Assembly: GCA_937929935.1 (NCBI GenBank)
Contig: CALFUL010000023.1
Location: forward strand, 1 to 64,000
Length of the DNA stretch: 64,000 nt
From: an uncultured Flavobacteriaceae bacterium
Lineage (GTDB): Bacteria > Bacteroidota > Bacteroidia > Flavobacteriales > Flavobacteriaceae
Direction of reading: 5' to 3'
The position numbers were made by a program, and so were the translations under genes. Positions 7,878 to 16,544 of this stretch are shown one piece after another. A model generated the notes under the pieces. The model was not told the DNA's origin and did no database searches. It saw nothing but the letters and a program-made list of their open reading frames with translations. Within the stretch, counting starts at the first letter, position 1, and every line of letters starts with the position of its first letter.

Positions 7878-8492
7878 TTAAAAATCATACTTCTTTTCTA
7901 AAGCATATCGCAATAATTCGCCCGCTCCACTTAAACCGAGTTTGCGAATCATATTCTTACGATGGGTATCAACTGTACTTTTACCAATAAAGAGTTCATC
8001 AGCGATTTCATGTGAAGTTTTACCCTGTGAAATCAAGCCTAAAATTTCCTTTTCACGCTTAGATAGCACACTTTTGGTACTATTTTTTTCAGTTGTAGGT
8101 AAATGAATGTTTTTGTCAAAATACGTCTTACCAGAAGCTACGGCGCGTATCGCTTCTTTTACAATGGCTAGTGATGAGTTTTTTAAAATATAACCTACAG
8201 CACCTGCGAGTAACATTTGCCGTACTGCCTCTTCTTGATCAAACATAGTAAAGGCTATCACTTTAGTATTTGGGTGTTTTTTTTGAATCACTTTTGTAGC
8301 GGCTATACCATCTAACTTAGGCATACGTATATCACATAAGACAATATTAGGAGGCCGCTTTTCAATCAATTCTAAAAGTTGTTCACCGTCATTCGCATGA
8401 CCAACAATAGTAATATCTTCTTCGTATTCTAAATACGATTGAATACCGTCAATTAAGGCTTGATGATCTTCAGCGATGGCTACAGTTATCAT
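7878..8492 (-). CDS. NarL/FixJ-family response regulator
   Basis: This 204-residue protein has a receiver domain (about 1-120) with the acidic pair E8/D9, phospho-acceptor Asp54 in VLCDIRMPKLDG, Thr82 and Lys104. A LuxR-type helix-turn-helix follows (about 141-200), with the recognition helix around KSTVDTHRKNMIRKLGL. Its ATG overlaps the histidine kinase stop by four bases (ATGA), so it is translated with its partner. NarL-family regulators bind as dimers to inverted heptamers. Three such elements flank this gene set (7854-7872, 11033-11051, 11313-11331), which makes them likely targets and the circuit auto-regulated. Confidence 0.93.
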   Translation of the reverse strand: MITVAIAEDHQALIDGIQSYLEYEEDITIVGHANDGEQLLELIEKRPPNIVLCDIRMPKLDGIAATKVIQKKHPNTKVIAFTMFDQEEAVRQMLLAGAVGYILKNSSLAIVKEAIRAVASGKTYFDKNIHLPTTEKNSTKSVLSKREKEILGLISQGKTSHEIADELFIGKSTVDTHRKNMIRKLGLSGAGELLRYALEKKYDF

Positions 8493-10363
8493 ACGGGTAT
8501 ATCAATTAAAATAGAAGTGCCTTTGTCTTTGACACTATCAACGGTAAAAGCTCCCTCTAAATGTTCAATACGCTTTTCTATAGTTCCTAAACCCATTCCA
8601 TTTGCGGTGCGTGCAACACTAGACATATCAAACCCTCTGCCGTTATCTTCTACAATGATATTGAGCTTGTCTTCATGTTGAGTGAACTGAATACTTGCCT
8701 TTGTGGCTTGAGCGTGTTTGATAATATTGGCAACCAATTCTTGAAGAATTCTAAAAATGGTTAATTCTAAAGAATTTTCCATACGATCTGCCAATCCAAA
8801 ATCTTCAACCGTGACCATCAGGGCATTTGTTTCATTAATTGTTCTTGCCATTTTTTGTACGGCAGGTAAAAGTCCGTGATTTGCCATCACTCCCGAATTC
8901 TTTGCATGTGCCATACCTCTAATTTTTTGGTAGGCCTTTTCGAGAAGTGCCTGCGCATTTTTCATGGCAGGGTCTTTTTCATCAACCTTAACATTATCAA
9001 AATGTAGTTTTACAGTTGCCATCAAACTACCCAAATCATCATGTAATTCATTAGCTACTTTCTGACGCTCTTTCTCTTGCCCTTCAATCATTGCATCAAT
9101 ACTGACTAATTCTTGCTCTTTGAGCAATGTTTCTACCTTTTGTTGTTCGAGCTTTGCAGATTGTTCAGCAAGTTGTCTTTTTCTTGACGTGTTTTTTTGC
9201 AGAAAAAACGCAGTTAAAAATCCAATAACCAATAGTGAGATAGCCAAAACCAGATAATTTTGATTGGTTTTTCTGCGATTATCTAATCGAAGCTTATCTA
9301 GCTTTAATTTTTCAGTTTCATTTTCAACAGCTAGGAGGCCCGATTGTAGAGAATTTTGTTTTGCATCAGACCTTAAATCACTCTTTACAGAGCGCTCTAA
9401 AAAATAATAAGCAGAATCATATTTCCTTTTAGAACTATAAATCCATGAAGCCAATCTCTCATCATAAAAATGATCGCGATGACTATCTGATAATTTTGTT
9501 GATTCCTTATAATAATACAAGGCTGAGTCTAACTGTTTTTTTAAATAAAATATACTAGATAGCTGCCATATGATTGTATGTAAACGTTCTCGTTGAAATT
9601 TTACATTTAGCAATTTTTTGGCTCTATGCATATATAATAATGATTCTTCCAAGTCATTCTTAAGTTTAGCCTGAATTGCTTTTGAATAATAGTATTCTGC
9701 CTTTAAAGCATGATTATCAGAAACCTTGCTAAAAAGACTATCAATCTTACTAAGGTTTTTACTGTTGCCTTTGGCCGATTCTAAGTTCTGATTTTCTTTT
9801 GACTTAAGATTTAGTTCTAATAAGGATACAACTAGTTCATCAGTTGCTGTAGATTTTAGCTTTTTAAGGTGATTTAAATACGAAACAAATTTTTCTCGGT
9901 CTAAATAAATTTCTCTTTTCAATAGCGATAACATATTTATTAAAGAAAATTTCAAACCTTCATTAAAGTCCAAACGATCTGAAATTTGTATTGCCTTCGA
10001 AAAGTTTTGATATGCCTTTAATGTATTCTCCTCTTCGTGATTGATTATGTTTATTCCCTCTATTAAATAAGTATAAAAATTTTCTGTCTCGTTATTTGAC
10101 AAATCAAATTCAGGAACAACTACTTTTACACCACCAAAGGCCTTTATAAGTACAGAGGTCAAATTACCGTGCTCCCATTCATTTGCATTTACCTCAATAG
10201 CATTCAAGATTTGAGCATCTTTGCTAATCAAGGCATTAAATAATACTTCCTTTGTTTTACCTTCATTAAATTCATCGAACACATTAAAATTACAAAAAGC
10301 TGCATTAGATAAACACAGCTTTAAAAATAGTACTATGAAAAAAGTAAATCTTAATTTATTCAC
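8489..10363 (-). CDS. Sensor histidine kinase with TPR-type sensor region
   Basis: This 624-residue protein starts with a signal or anchor (about 1-24). A long helical region (about 80-340) has the repeat character of tetratricopeptides, followed by a membrane helix at about 368-388 and a coiled coil. The HisKA_3 dimerisation helix (ERQKVANELHDDLGSL) has His441 as the likely phospho-site. The HATPase domain has an N box (ELVANIIKHA), a G1 box (EDNGRGFDM) and GMGLGTIEKRIEHL. The start is GTG. Exported TPR-membrane-HisKA_3 kinases are common in Bacteroidota and sense by unknown means. It lies 36 bases after the 185-residue gene and overlaps the regulator gene, so the three form one operon. Confidence 0.93.
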   Translation of the reverse strand: MNKLRFTFFIVLFLKLCLSNAAFCNFNVFDEFNEGKTKEVLFNALISKDAQILNAIEVNANEWEHGNLTSVLIKAFGGVKVVVPEFDLSNNETENFYTYLIEGINIINHEEENTLKAYQNFSKAIQISDRLDFNEGLKFSLINMLSLLKREIYLDREKFVSYLNHLKKLKSTATDELVVSLLELNLKSKENQNLESAKGNSKNLSKIDSLFSKVSDNHALKAEYYYSKAIQAKLKNDLEESLLYMHRAKKLLNVKFQRERLHTIIWQLSSIFYLKKQLDSALYYYKESTKLSDSHRDHFYDERLASWIYSSKRKYDSAYYFLERSVKSDLRSDAKQNSLQSGLLAVENETEKLKLDKLRLDNRRKTNQNYLVLAISLLVIGFLTAFFLQKNTSRKRQLAEQSAKLEQQKVETLLKEQELVSIDAMIEGQEKERQKVANELHDDLGSLMATVKLHFDNVKVDEKDPAMKNAQALLEKAYQKIRGMAHAKNSGVMANHGLLPAVQKMARTINETNALMVTVEDFGLADRMENSLELTIFRILQELVANIIKHAQATKASIQFTQHEDKLNIIVEDNGRGFDMSSVARTANGMGLGTIEKRIEHLEGAFTVDSVKDKGTSILIDIPV

Positions 10364-10399
10364 GATAGCATCTAGTTTACCAACCTAAAATATTCACTA

Positions 10400-10957
10400 T
10401 TAAACAAATTTTACACTTGTATCTCTGCATACTGTAGTTGCACCCATAGCCGTGCTTATTTTATCATCTAGGCGGTCTCTTTTTATTATTACCACACCAT
10501 CTCTTTCGAAAAATTCTTCATCAAAAACATCATCATTTAAATGATTTTTAGGGTCTTGGTGGTTCATAAAAGAATGTAACTCTCTTGTTACCACCATAGA
10601 TTTGAGACTGGAAATAGGAATATTTTTACAGTCAACTGTGATTGAATTACCTGGTCCATGAGTACCATTTTGAAGTGCTCCAAGATGTAAAGTTAGAATT
10701 GCTCCTTTTTTATCAATTACAAAGCTAGTTTTCGTTAATTCTAACATTCCGATATTCAATATACCTTTATAATTAACTAAATATAATTCCATAGAAGAAA
10801 GCTCTCCTTTCTTATCAGGATTTTCTAAGAGTTTGGCAGCTACTGAGAAAAAGGTGCCATACAATTCACTTGCATATATTATTTGATGGGTTGAAAAATC
10901 CGATTTGTCCACTTTTAGATAAAATGGAGTATTATTTGATAATGTTAATATACTCAT
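10400..10957 (-). CDS. Unknown cytoplasmic protein, first gene of the two-component operon
   Basis: This 185-residue protein has no signal peptide or membrane segment and no motif I recognise. It is beta-rich in its first 125 residues (for example AILTLHLGAL) and acidic and charged near the C-terminus (DVFDEEFFERDGVV). It is probably transcribed with the kinase and regulator, since only 36 bases separate it from the kinase. Its promoter region carries NarL-type site 2. The context suggests an accessory or feedback component of the signalling system, but that is inference from position only. Confidence 0.7.
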   Translation of the reverse strand: MSILTLSNNTPFYLKVDKSDFSTHQIIYASELYGTFFSVAAKLLENPDKKGELSSMELYLVNYKGILNIGMLELTKTSFVIDKKGAILTLHLGALQNGTHGPGNSITVDCKNIPISSLKSMVVTRELHSFMNHQDPKNHLNDDVFDEEFFERDGVVIIKRDRLDDKISTAMGATTVCRDTSVKFV

Positions 10958-11032
10958 GGTTTAAAATTTAAATTAGTTTCGTTTGGTTTAAATATTGTTT
11001 GTCAAAAATCCAAATTGGAGACATTGTAAAAA

Positions 11033-11051
11033 ATCCCCATTCATGGGTATT
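11033..11051 (-). promoter_or_regulatory. NarL-type 7-2-7 operator, site 2
   Basis: Read toward the gene starting at 10957, the site is AATACCCATGAATGGGGAT. The halves ATACCCAT and ATGGGGAT are inverted repeats with one mismatch and a two-base spacer. Left heptamer TACCCAT fits TACYYMT exactly; the right, TCCCCAT, has one mismatch. Confidence 0.7.
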
Positions 11052-11312
11052 TTCCTTTTTAATGTAAAATCTAACTACTACGGGGGAAAATAAAATTGAA
11101 CCAATACTATTAAAAAGTAACGGTCATTTATGCGAACTTGCTATTCATTCATATTACATATCATATAGAAGGGTAATACAAATTTTGAAGAATAGAGGCT
11201 TCCTAAATGTAAGAAGTATTTCTAAAAATGGTCTCTTTTCGAAGTGAAAATTTTAAATATTATAGAAGCACACTCGATTCTATGTAAATTTTCTTACAAT
11301 TCTTTCTTCAAA

Positions 11313-11331
11313 TTACCCATCAATAGGTATT
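11313..11331 (+). promoter_or_regulatory. NarL-type 7-2-7 operator, site 3
   Basis: Read toward the gene starting at 11386, the site is ATTACCCATCAATAGGTAT. Both heptamers, TACCCAT and (other strand) TACCTAT, fit the NarL consensus TACYYMT exactly with a two-base spacer. It is centred about 64 bases before the GTG start. Confidence 0.72.
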
Positions 11332-11385
11332 TTCTCCACTTACTCCTTCCTATACTTTAGCTGTCATAATCAAACCAAAACTATT

Positions 11386-13701
11386 GTGACAAATTTTCGC
11401 CTCCTATTCATAGTACTAGTATTCTCATTAATTCAGAGTCTTAGTGGTCAAACTAATGCTATTGAAATACCTTTTAGCACTGACAATGGTTATGAGGGTA
11501 TTGTACAACTGCAAAGTGATTTTTATTTTGAAGATACCTATAAGGTTGACCTTACTGTACAAAAAGTTCTTATTACAGGCTACGCAACATCTATTGGTTA
11601 TTTCTCATCAAATGATTTAAGTAAACAAGGCATTACTTTTCCCGTTCCTTGCGAAGATTGTTCATTTACCATAAATGGAGAAGTCATGGCGCTTTTCTTC
11701 GATAAAGAAGAAACGGTAAACATCCCCTTTAATACTTCAAATATTTTGGAGACGAACTCTATTATGACACTGACCATTCCTTTTAAAATTCCTAAAAACA
11801 TAGATTCATTTAATCAATATAAAAGTGATTGGACTAATCTGGGTAAACTAACTAATTGTAAAATTCAAAATTTAAATGGTTCTCTATTAAAGAAATTAGT
11901 GAGTACTGTTCGACTTGTGGCGAAAATTCAGGCAGATCAGAGTAAATTAACAACACTTATTGAAGAAATTTCAGAGTTAGAAAGCAAAGAAAGTCTTTCT
12001 AAATTATATCAGTCAAGAAATTATTTCTACGATAAAACACAGATAGACAGTCTTATTTCAGTAGTACAAAACGGCACTTTCAAAAAAGAAACAGAGCTTA
12101 CCCAAATAGCTGAACCTATTATTGTTTCTGTAGAGGTTAAGAAAAAAACATCCCAGATTGAATCTCCAAAAGAGATAAGTACAGAAAACATTCAAATTAA
12201 ATCACAATCACAAACAATTGATGATAGTGCTACTCAAATTTCTGAATTAAATATACCCGTTGCTTCCTCTGAAATACCCACGGAAAAAATAATTGAGCCA
12301 CAAGTAGAAAAACAAGTTCAACCTGTTGCAGAAACACCAAAAGAAACAAACTCAAGTCTTAATGCCTTAGTTGCAATTACTAATTCTGAAAATGTAGAAG
12401 CCAATTCCTCGCTTTCTGAAATTATTGAAGCTAAAGAAGAACCTACATCCTTCTTGGCAGCCTTAAGTGAAACAGCTAACGCTGCCAAGAAGGATATAGC
12501 TAAAAAAGACCAAAAACGAAAAAAATCAAAAAGAGTTTCAAAACTTTCAAACAATGATTTTGATTTTTCTTCTGACCTATCGAAATATAAAAGAAGTTCT
12601 CTACACACAATTATGCTTCGCAACCCAGGTGCTGAACAGGCAGAAGTAATTGAAGAAACATTTTTAAATAGACCACTACCTGAAAAATTCAATGGCCATC
12701 ATATTTCAACAAATTTTATAAGCGTTAGTAAAAAGAAGCGAAAACAAGATAAAATTATAAGTGAATACCTCAATAGAAATCACGTGGCTAAAGCCCTTGT
12801 AGCAAAGTGGTTCAACAGAAATGAAAAAGGAGAATTTAATATGGATCTCATTGCTGAACGAGGTCATTATAATGCTTCCGTTTTTGATTTGAATATTGCC
12901 CGAAAATCAGAGCGTGGTTTGGCAATGCTTTCTGATGCAGGCGAACAACTTATTGCTAATACGTTCATTATTGTCAATGACTATAAGTACACCAACAAAG
13001 AAGAAGTAGCAAAGAAGGCAAGCTTTATAACCAGAATGGTATCTATTGCAGCTGACGCGGCTGGGGCAAGTGACGTTGCAAGAATTGCAGATGCAGCAAC
13101 ATTAACTACAGTGGTTGCAGGCAAAGGTTATGTGGTTAAAGTAACTTCATATTTGTATCGTTTAAAATGGGACGAAAATATTGCGAATACTTTTTATGAG
13201 ACGTATTGGGTCGATGCTAACTCATTCGATGCCACGAAAAAATCTGCTTTTGATCGCACTGATTTTTTTGAATTAGAACTATTGGGGTATGAAACTGACT
13301 TTTCTGGGGTGCAATCAACTGCCTTTACCTCTAAATCTGATGCCGAATTAATTGAACGAGCGACCATAAAGGCTACTGACCAAACTATCTCTAAACTACA
13401 ACGGAAATTTGAAATATTTAGAACCAAAACTCCTCTAATAAGTACACAGCCCTTAGCTGCAAAAATTGGTCTGAAAGAGGGTCTTGAAAAAGGGGACAAG
13501 TTTGAAGTCTTAGAACAGGCATTAAATGACGATGGCACCATAGTTTTCAATCGAGTGGGCGTCATCAAAGTCGATAAGAATCATATTTGGGATAATCGAT
13601 ACGGCGCTCTAGAAGAAAACAAATCGTCATATGAATACACCTCGTTTAGTGGCTCAAAAAACAAATTTTATCAAGGCATGTTAATTCGACAAATCAACTA
13701 A
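11386..13701 (+). CDS. Large exported protein of unknown function, first of a four-gene operon
   Basis: This 771-residue protein begins at GTG and has a signal peptide (about 1-21, ending LSGQ). It has a beta-rich N-terminal domain (about 22-160) with a Cys pair in PCEDCSF. A Ser/Glu/Lys-rich low-complexity linker follows (about 230-400). The C-terminal region (about 410-771) starts HTIMLRNPGAEQAEV and includes RGHYNASVFD and, near the end, KIGLKEGLEKGDKFEVLEQ. I recall similar C-terminal regions in uncharacterised Bacteroidota proteins. It is followed by three more exported proteins with 9-11 base gaps. NarL-type site 3 precedes it. Function unknown; a periplasmic or envelope role is likely. 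Confidence 0.75.
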   Translation: MTNFRLLFIVLVFSLIQSLSGQTNAIEIPFSTDNGYEGIVQLQSDFYFEDTYKVDLTVQKVLITGYATSIGYFSSNDLSKQGITFPVPCEDCSFTINGEVMALFFDKEETVNIPFNTSNILETNSIMTLTIPFKIPKNIDSFNQYKSDWTNLGKLTNCKIQNLNGSLLKKLVSTVRLVAKIQADQSKLTTLIEEISELESKESLSKLYQSRNYFYDKTQIDSLISVVQNGTFKKETELTQIAEPIIVSVEVKKKTSQIESPKEISTENIQIKSQSQTIDDSATQISELNIPVASSEIPTEKIIEPQVEKQVQPVAETPKETNSSLNALVAITNSENVEANSSLSEIIEAKEEPTSFLAALSETANAAKKDIAKKDQKRKKSKRVSKLSNNDFDFSSDLSKYKRSSLHTIMLRNPGAEQAEVIEETFLNRPLPEKFNGHHISTNFISVSKKKRKQDKIISEYLNRNHVAKALVAKWFNRNEKGEFNMDLIAERGHYNASVFDLNIARKSERGLAMLSDAGEQLIANTFIIVNDYKYTNKEEVAKKASFITRMVSIAADAAGASDVARIADAATLTTVVAGKGYVVKVTSYLYRLKWDENIANTFYETYWVDANSFDATKKSAFDRTDFFELELLGYETDFSGVQSTAFTSKSDAELIERATIKATDQTISKLQRKFEIFRTKTPLISTQPLAAKIGLKEGLEKGDKFEVLEQALNDDGTIVFNRVGVIKVDKNHIWDNRYGALEENKSSYEYTSFSGSKNKFYQGMLIRQIN

Positions 13702-13710
13702 ATAAAAACT

Positions 13711-14235
13711 ATGAAAACAACTCAAAAAACATTGATTATACTAGTCTTTTTACTTGTAGGAATGCAGTCCTACGGACAAAGAAAACAACGCCTTGCTGAC
13801 AAAGACACAAAAGCTTGGCACTATGATATTGAGTGTGTTGGTACAGGTAAAGAAGGCTTTAAATTAATTAAAGTGTGGTCTTATTCTAAAAAACCAAAAT
13901 ATGCAATAACTCAATCATGGAAAAATGCAGTACATGGCATAATATTTAAAGGTTTCTCGGGTACTGGTCGCTCATGTACTGGCTTTAGACCTCTTATAAA
14001 TAAAAGTATGAATCAAAAGCAGTATGATGCTTTTTTCAAAAACTTCTTTCTAGACTCAGGCCAATACAGCCAGTTTGTTACAGACGCCGCTGATGGATCA
14101 ATTGACCCACGTGATGTTTTAAAAGTAGGTAAGAAAATGTACAAAATAGGCGTAGTGGTAAATGTCAACGTATCACAACTTAGAAAACTATTAGAAGAAG
14201 AAGGTATTATTAATGGTCTAACAACCGGATTTTAA
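13711..14235 (+). CDS. Exported protein of unknown function, second in the operon
   Basis: This 174-residue protein has a signal peptide (about 1-22, ending SYGQ). Conserved-looking features are WHYDIECVGTGKEGF, then KVWSYSKKPKYAI and AVHGIIFKGFSG (about residues 50-90). It also has KKMYKIGVVVNVNVSQLRKLL and an end reading GLTTGF. The helix-then-AVHGIIFKG arrangement resembles FlgT/LPP20-like domains of envelope lipoproteins, a weak resemblance only. It lies 9 bases after the 771-residue gene and 11 before the next, so it is cotranscribed. I recall relatives in Bacteroides that occur with homologues of the next two genes. Confidence 0.72.
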   Translation: MKTTQKTLIILVFLLVGMQSYGQRKQRLADKDTKAWHYDIECVGTGKEGFKLIKVWSYSKKPKYAITQSWKNAVHGIIFKGFSGTGRSCTGFRPLINKSMNQKQYDAFFKNFFLDSGQYSQFVTDAADGSIDPRDVLKVGKKMYKIGVVVNVNVSQLRKLLEEEGIINGLTTGF

Positions 14236-14246
14236 ATTTAACACTT

Positions 14247-15203
14247 ATGATAAAGCAACTAAAATTATTAATCTGTTTAGCCTTGACATTGTCAAGTTGC
14301 AATTTATTTTCTCAAGCTAAGAAGCCAACACTCATGGTCGTGCCCAGTGATGTGTGGTGTATTGAAAGAGGATATTACTTGACCTTTAATAACCAAGGTA
14401 CTCCTATTAGAATTCCTGACTACAAAAGGGCTTTTCAAGAAAACTCTCAGGTAAATCAAGTTATTAGCCAAATTAATGGTCTAATGGCTGAAAGAGGGTT
14501 TCCTCTTAAAAACATGGAGACTGTAATTCGTTCGTTACAAATGGATTCTGCCGAAGACAATATGAGATCTTCCAAAACGAGTGGGAGTAATATCAATGAG
14601 TCTTCTATTGATGCCTTAAAAAAAGTAGCTAAAGCTGATATTATTATTCAACTCACTTGGTCACTAAATAAAGTAGGACCCAAAAAGTCAGTTAATTTTA
14701 ATTTACAAGGCCTCGACGCGTATACCAATAAGCAAATTGCCACAGCAAACGGAACAGGTGCACCATCATTCTCGGCTGAACTACCCGTCTTATTATCAGA
14801 GGCAGTGATTGCTCACATGGACAATTTTACAGCTGGGTTACAAGATCATTTTGATGACATGTTTATTAACGGGCGTGAAATAATTGTACGTATACAAACC
14901 TGGGAAGATTGGAATGAAGATTTAGAGAGCGAATTTAACGGAGAAGAATTAGGGTATCTCATTGAAGATTGGCTAACTGACAACACAGTTAAAGGTCGTT
15001 TCAGCACAACTGACATGACCGAATCAATGGCGCTCTTTGAGCAAGTAAGAATACCTGTTTTAAATAATTCAGGAAGAGCAATAGATGCGCGAAGGTACTT
15101 GAGAGACTTAAGTAAATATCTCAGTAATTCGCCATACAACATTCCAAACAAATTGGTTATGAAAGGCTTAGGTAGGGCCACTTTAATTTTAGGAGGAAAA
15201 TAA
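14247..15203 (+). CDS. Exported DUF6175-like protein, third in the operon
   Basis: This 318-residue protein has an export signal with SSCNLFSQA at about residues 16-24, so either a lipobox Cys or a later Sec cleavage is possible. The core starts PTLMVVPSDVWC. It continues with an alternating alpha/beta pattern, including ADIIIQLTWSLNKVG, a layout like CsgG/LpoB/FlgT-type periplasmic domains. I associate the family with DUF6175 of Bacteroidota from memory. The C-terminal quarter contains a second compact domain (EIIVRIQTWEDWNEDLE...) ending KGLGRATLILGGK. An outer-membrane or periplasmic location is expected. Function unknown. Confidence 0.68.
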   Translation: MIKQLKLLICLALTLSSCNLFSQAKKPTLMVVPSDVWCIERGYYLTFNNQGTPIRIPDYKRAFQENSQVNQVISQINGLMAERGFPLKNMETVIRSLQMDSAEDNMRSSKTSGSNINESSIDALKKVAKADIIIQLTWSLNKVGPKKSVNFNLQGLDAYTNKQIATANGTGAPSFSAELPVLLSEAVIAHMDNFTAGLQDHFDDMFINGREIIVRIQTWEDWNEDLESEFNGEELGYLIEDWLTDNTVKGRFSTTDMTESMALFEQVRIPVLNNSGRAIDARRYLRDLSKYLSNSPYNIPNKLVMKGLGRATLILGGK

Positions 15204-15213
15204 TTTAGAAAAC

Positions 15214-16143
15214 ATGAAAAATCATATAACAATCATTTTTATTTTTTTAGCAGTCTTAAGTCAAGCACAGGACAATAATAGTATCACTCTTGGAGCTCAT
15301 ATTCCGGATCAAGTTGAGGCAATTCCTGATGGGGCAAAACGTCTTTTACTAAATAAACTAGGGGAAATTATAACTGACAATGGCATTAGTGATAATGTAA
15401 AAAATTCTCGCTTTATTTTAACGCCAAATGTTTCAGTTTTAAGCAAAAACATAACGCCTACAGCTCCACCAAAAATAGCCTTAACATTAGCGGTTACTCT
15501 TTATGTTGGTGATGGTATTGGTGGTAATTTATTCGAAAGTCAAACCCTTAATGTAAAAGGCGTAGGCACCAATGAACTCAAGGCATACACCAATGCAATA
15601 AAAAATATCAAAACAAGAAATCCTTTAATAAAATCTTTAATTACAAATAGTAAATCTGAAATTCTTGAGTATTATGAGAAACATTGTAATGAGGTAAGTT
15701 CAAAGGCAGCTAGTTTAGAAGCTCAGGGAAAAACGGGCGAAGCTCTTTTTACTATAACTAATATTCCGGTTAGCACTTCTTGTTTTAAAAAGAATGATCA
15801 AAAAATAAAATCACTTTACACCAAGGCAATTAATGAAGAGTGTAAAAGAAACCTCAATACAGCCAAAGCAATTTGGTCTGCCAATCAAAACCTAGAAGCA
15901 GCGAATAAAGCGGGATTTTTACTATCAGAGATAGACCCTAATTCAAGTTGTTTTTCTGAAGTCAAAGAGCTTTATAATAAAATTGCAAATCGTGTAAGAG
16001 CGATTAGTGACCGCGGATGGGAAATACAATTAAAAGAATTGGATCTTGAAAAAGATGCTATTGACGCTGCTAGAGAAATCGGAGTCTCCTATGGCAATAA
16101 CCAAGCACAAAATGTAACCTACAATACACGAGGATGGCATTAA
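15214..16143 (+). CDS. Exported protein of unknown function, last in the operon
   Basis: This 309-residue protein has a signal peptide (1-18, ending SQAQ). The N-terminal half (about 20-135) has the order ITLGAHIPDQVEAIP, KLGEIITDNG, SRFILTPNVSVL and LTLAVTLYVGDG, then GVGTNELKAY. That alpha/beta plan again recalls CsgG/FlgT-like domains. The second half is helical with paired Cys residues (CNEVSSKAA, TSCFKKND, SSCFSEV) and TPR-like spacing. The end reads NTRGWH. I recall a family with this arrangement widespread in Bacteroidota next to DUF6175-like genes. It probably works with its three operon partners in the periplasm or at the outer membrane. Confidence 0.72.
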   Translation: MKNHITIIFIFLAVLSQAQDNNSITLGAHIPDQVEAIPDGAKRLLLNKLGEIITDNGISDNVKNSRFILTPNVSVLSKNITPTAPPKIALTLAVTLYVGDGIGGNLFESQTLNVKGVGTNELKAYTNAIKNIKTRNPLIKSLITNSKSEILEYYEKHCNEVSSKAASLEAQGKTGEALFTITNIPVSTSCFKKNDQKIKSLYTKAINEECKRNLNTAKAIWSANQNLEAANKAGFLLSEIDPNSSCFSEVKELYNKIANRVRAISDRGWEIQLKELDLEKDAIDAAREIGVSYGNNQAQNVTYNTRGWH

Positions 16144-16181
16144 TAGCATAATTACATAATGCAAAAAAACAAAGTATAATT

Positions 16182-16349
16182 ATGAATTTTCAGTCAAAAT
16201 CAACAACTCCGTTTTTGAATGTCTCTCAAATAGTGCACTTAAAAAAAGTGTATCAGTTGACCGAAATTGAAATTCGAACCTACTTACAATTGAATTTTAA
16301 ATATAGAAAAAATGCTATGGTATTATTTGATAAGCTATTAAAGAAGTAA
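16182..16349 (+). CDS. Possible small basic protein, 55 residues
   Basis: The ATG at 16182 opens a 55-codon frame (MNFQSKSTTPFLNVSQIV, then ...KYRKNAMVLFDKLLKK). It is basic, has no signal peptide, and contains VYQLTEIEIRTYLQL, which could form a helix. It lies 38 bases after the exported operon and before a terminator-like structure, so it may be the operon's last, cytoplasmic gene. No family is recognised. Support is limited to length, position and amino-acid composition. Confidence 0.35.
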   Translation: MNFQSKSTTPFLNVSQIVHLKKVYQLTEIEIRTYLQLNFKYRKNAMVLFDKLLKK

Positions 16350-16358
16350 ACAATTAAC

Positions 16359-16426
16359 AAAACCCGTTATCAGAATTTAGTTGAAATCTGGGGGGATTTT
16401 AGCTTCAGGACGGTAAAGGGTTTTTT
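16359..16426 (+). terminator. Possible terminator of the exported operon
   Basis: AAAACCC (16359-16365) pairs with GGGTTTT (16418-16424), followed by more U. An inner hairpin AAATC...GATTT lies within. The long branched loop makes this less typical than the other terminators here. Confidence 0.45.
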
Positions 16427-16502
16427 AATTATTCGAATTAAAAAGAGTCAAACAATCATTAATTAATATTTTTAAAAACATGACTATAGTTTTGATTCTT
16501 AA

Positions 16503-16527
16503 AAGAAGGTATCTTTAGTATCTTCTT
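16503..16527 (+). promoter_or_regulatory. Inverted repeat upstream of the exonuclease gene
   Basis: AAGAAGGTA (16503-16511) and TATCTTCTT (16519-16527) pair fully with one G-T wobble and a 7-base spacer that contains the end of a TATCTTTA box. The box is one mismatch from the TAnnTTTG -7 element. So the dyad would overlap the promoter of the gene starting at 16545 and could be an operator. Confidence 0.35.
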
Positions 16528-16544
16528 AAAAGCAAAAAATTATA

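Larger units (their letters stand above)
10958..11385. other. Divergent regulatory region between the two-component operon and the four-gene exported operon
   Basis: There is no coding frame. The region drives the minus-strand operon from 10957 and the plus-strand operon from 11386. It contains NarL-type sites 2 and 3, one near each start. A weak -7-like box TATACTTTAG (about 11351-11360) lies about 20 bases after site 3. If this box is used, site 3 would sit just upstream of the -33 region, a position suited to activation. Confidence 0.6.

Noticed and set aside
12318-12692. 124-residue open frame on the minus strand inside the 771-residue gene
   Set aside because: It is antisense to a well-supported frame in a region of biased composition, with no start context or domain. 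Similar shadow frames occur at 13194-13568 and 54347-54853.
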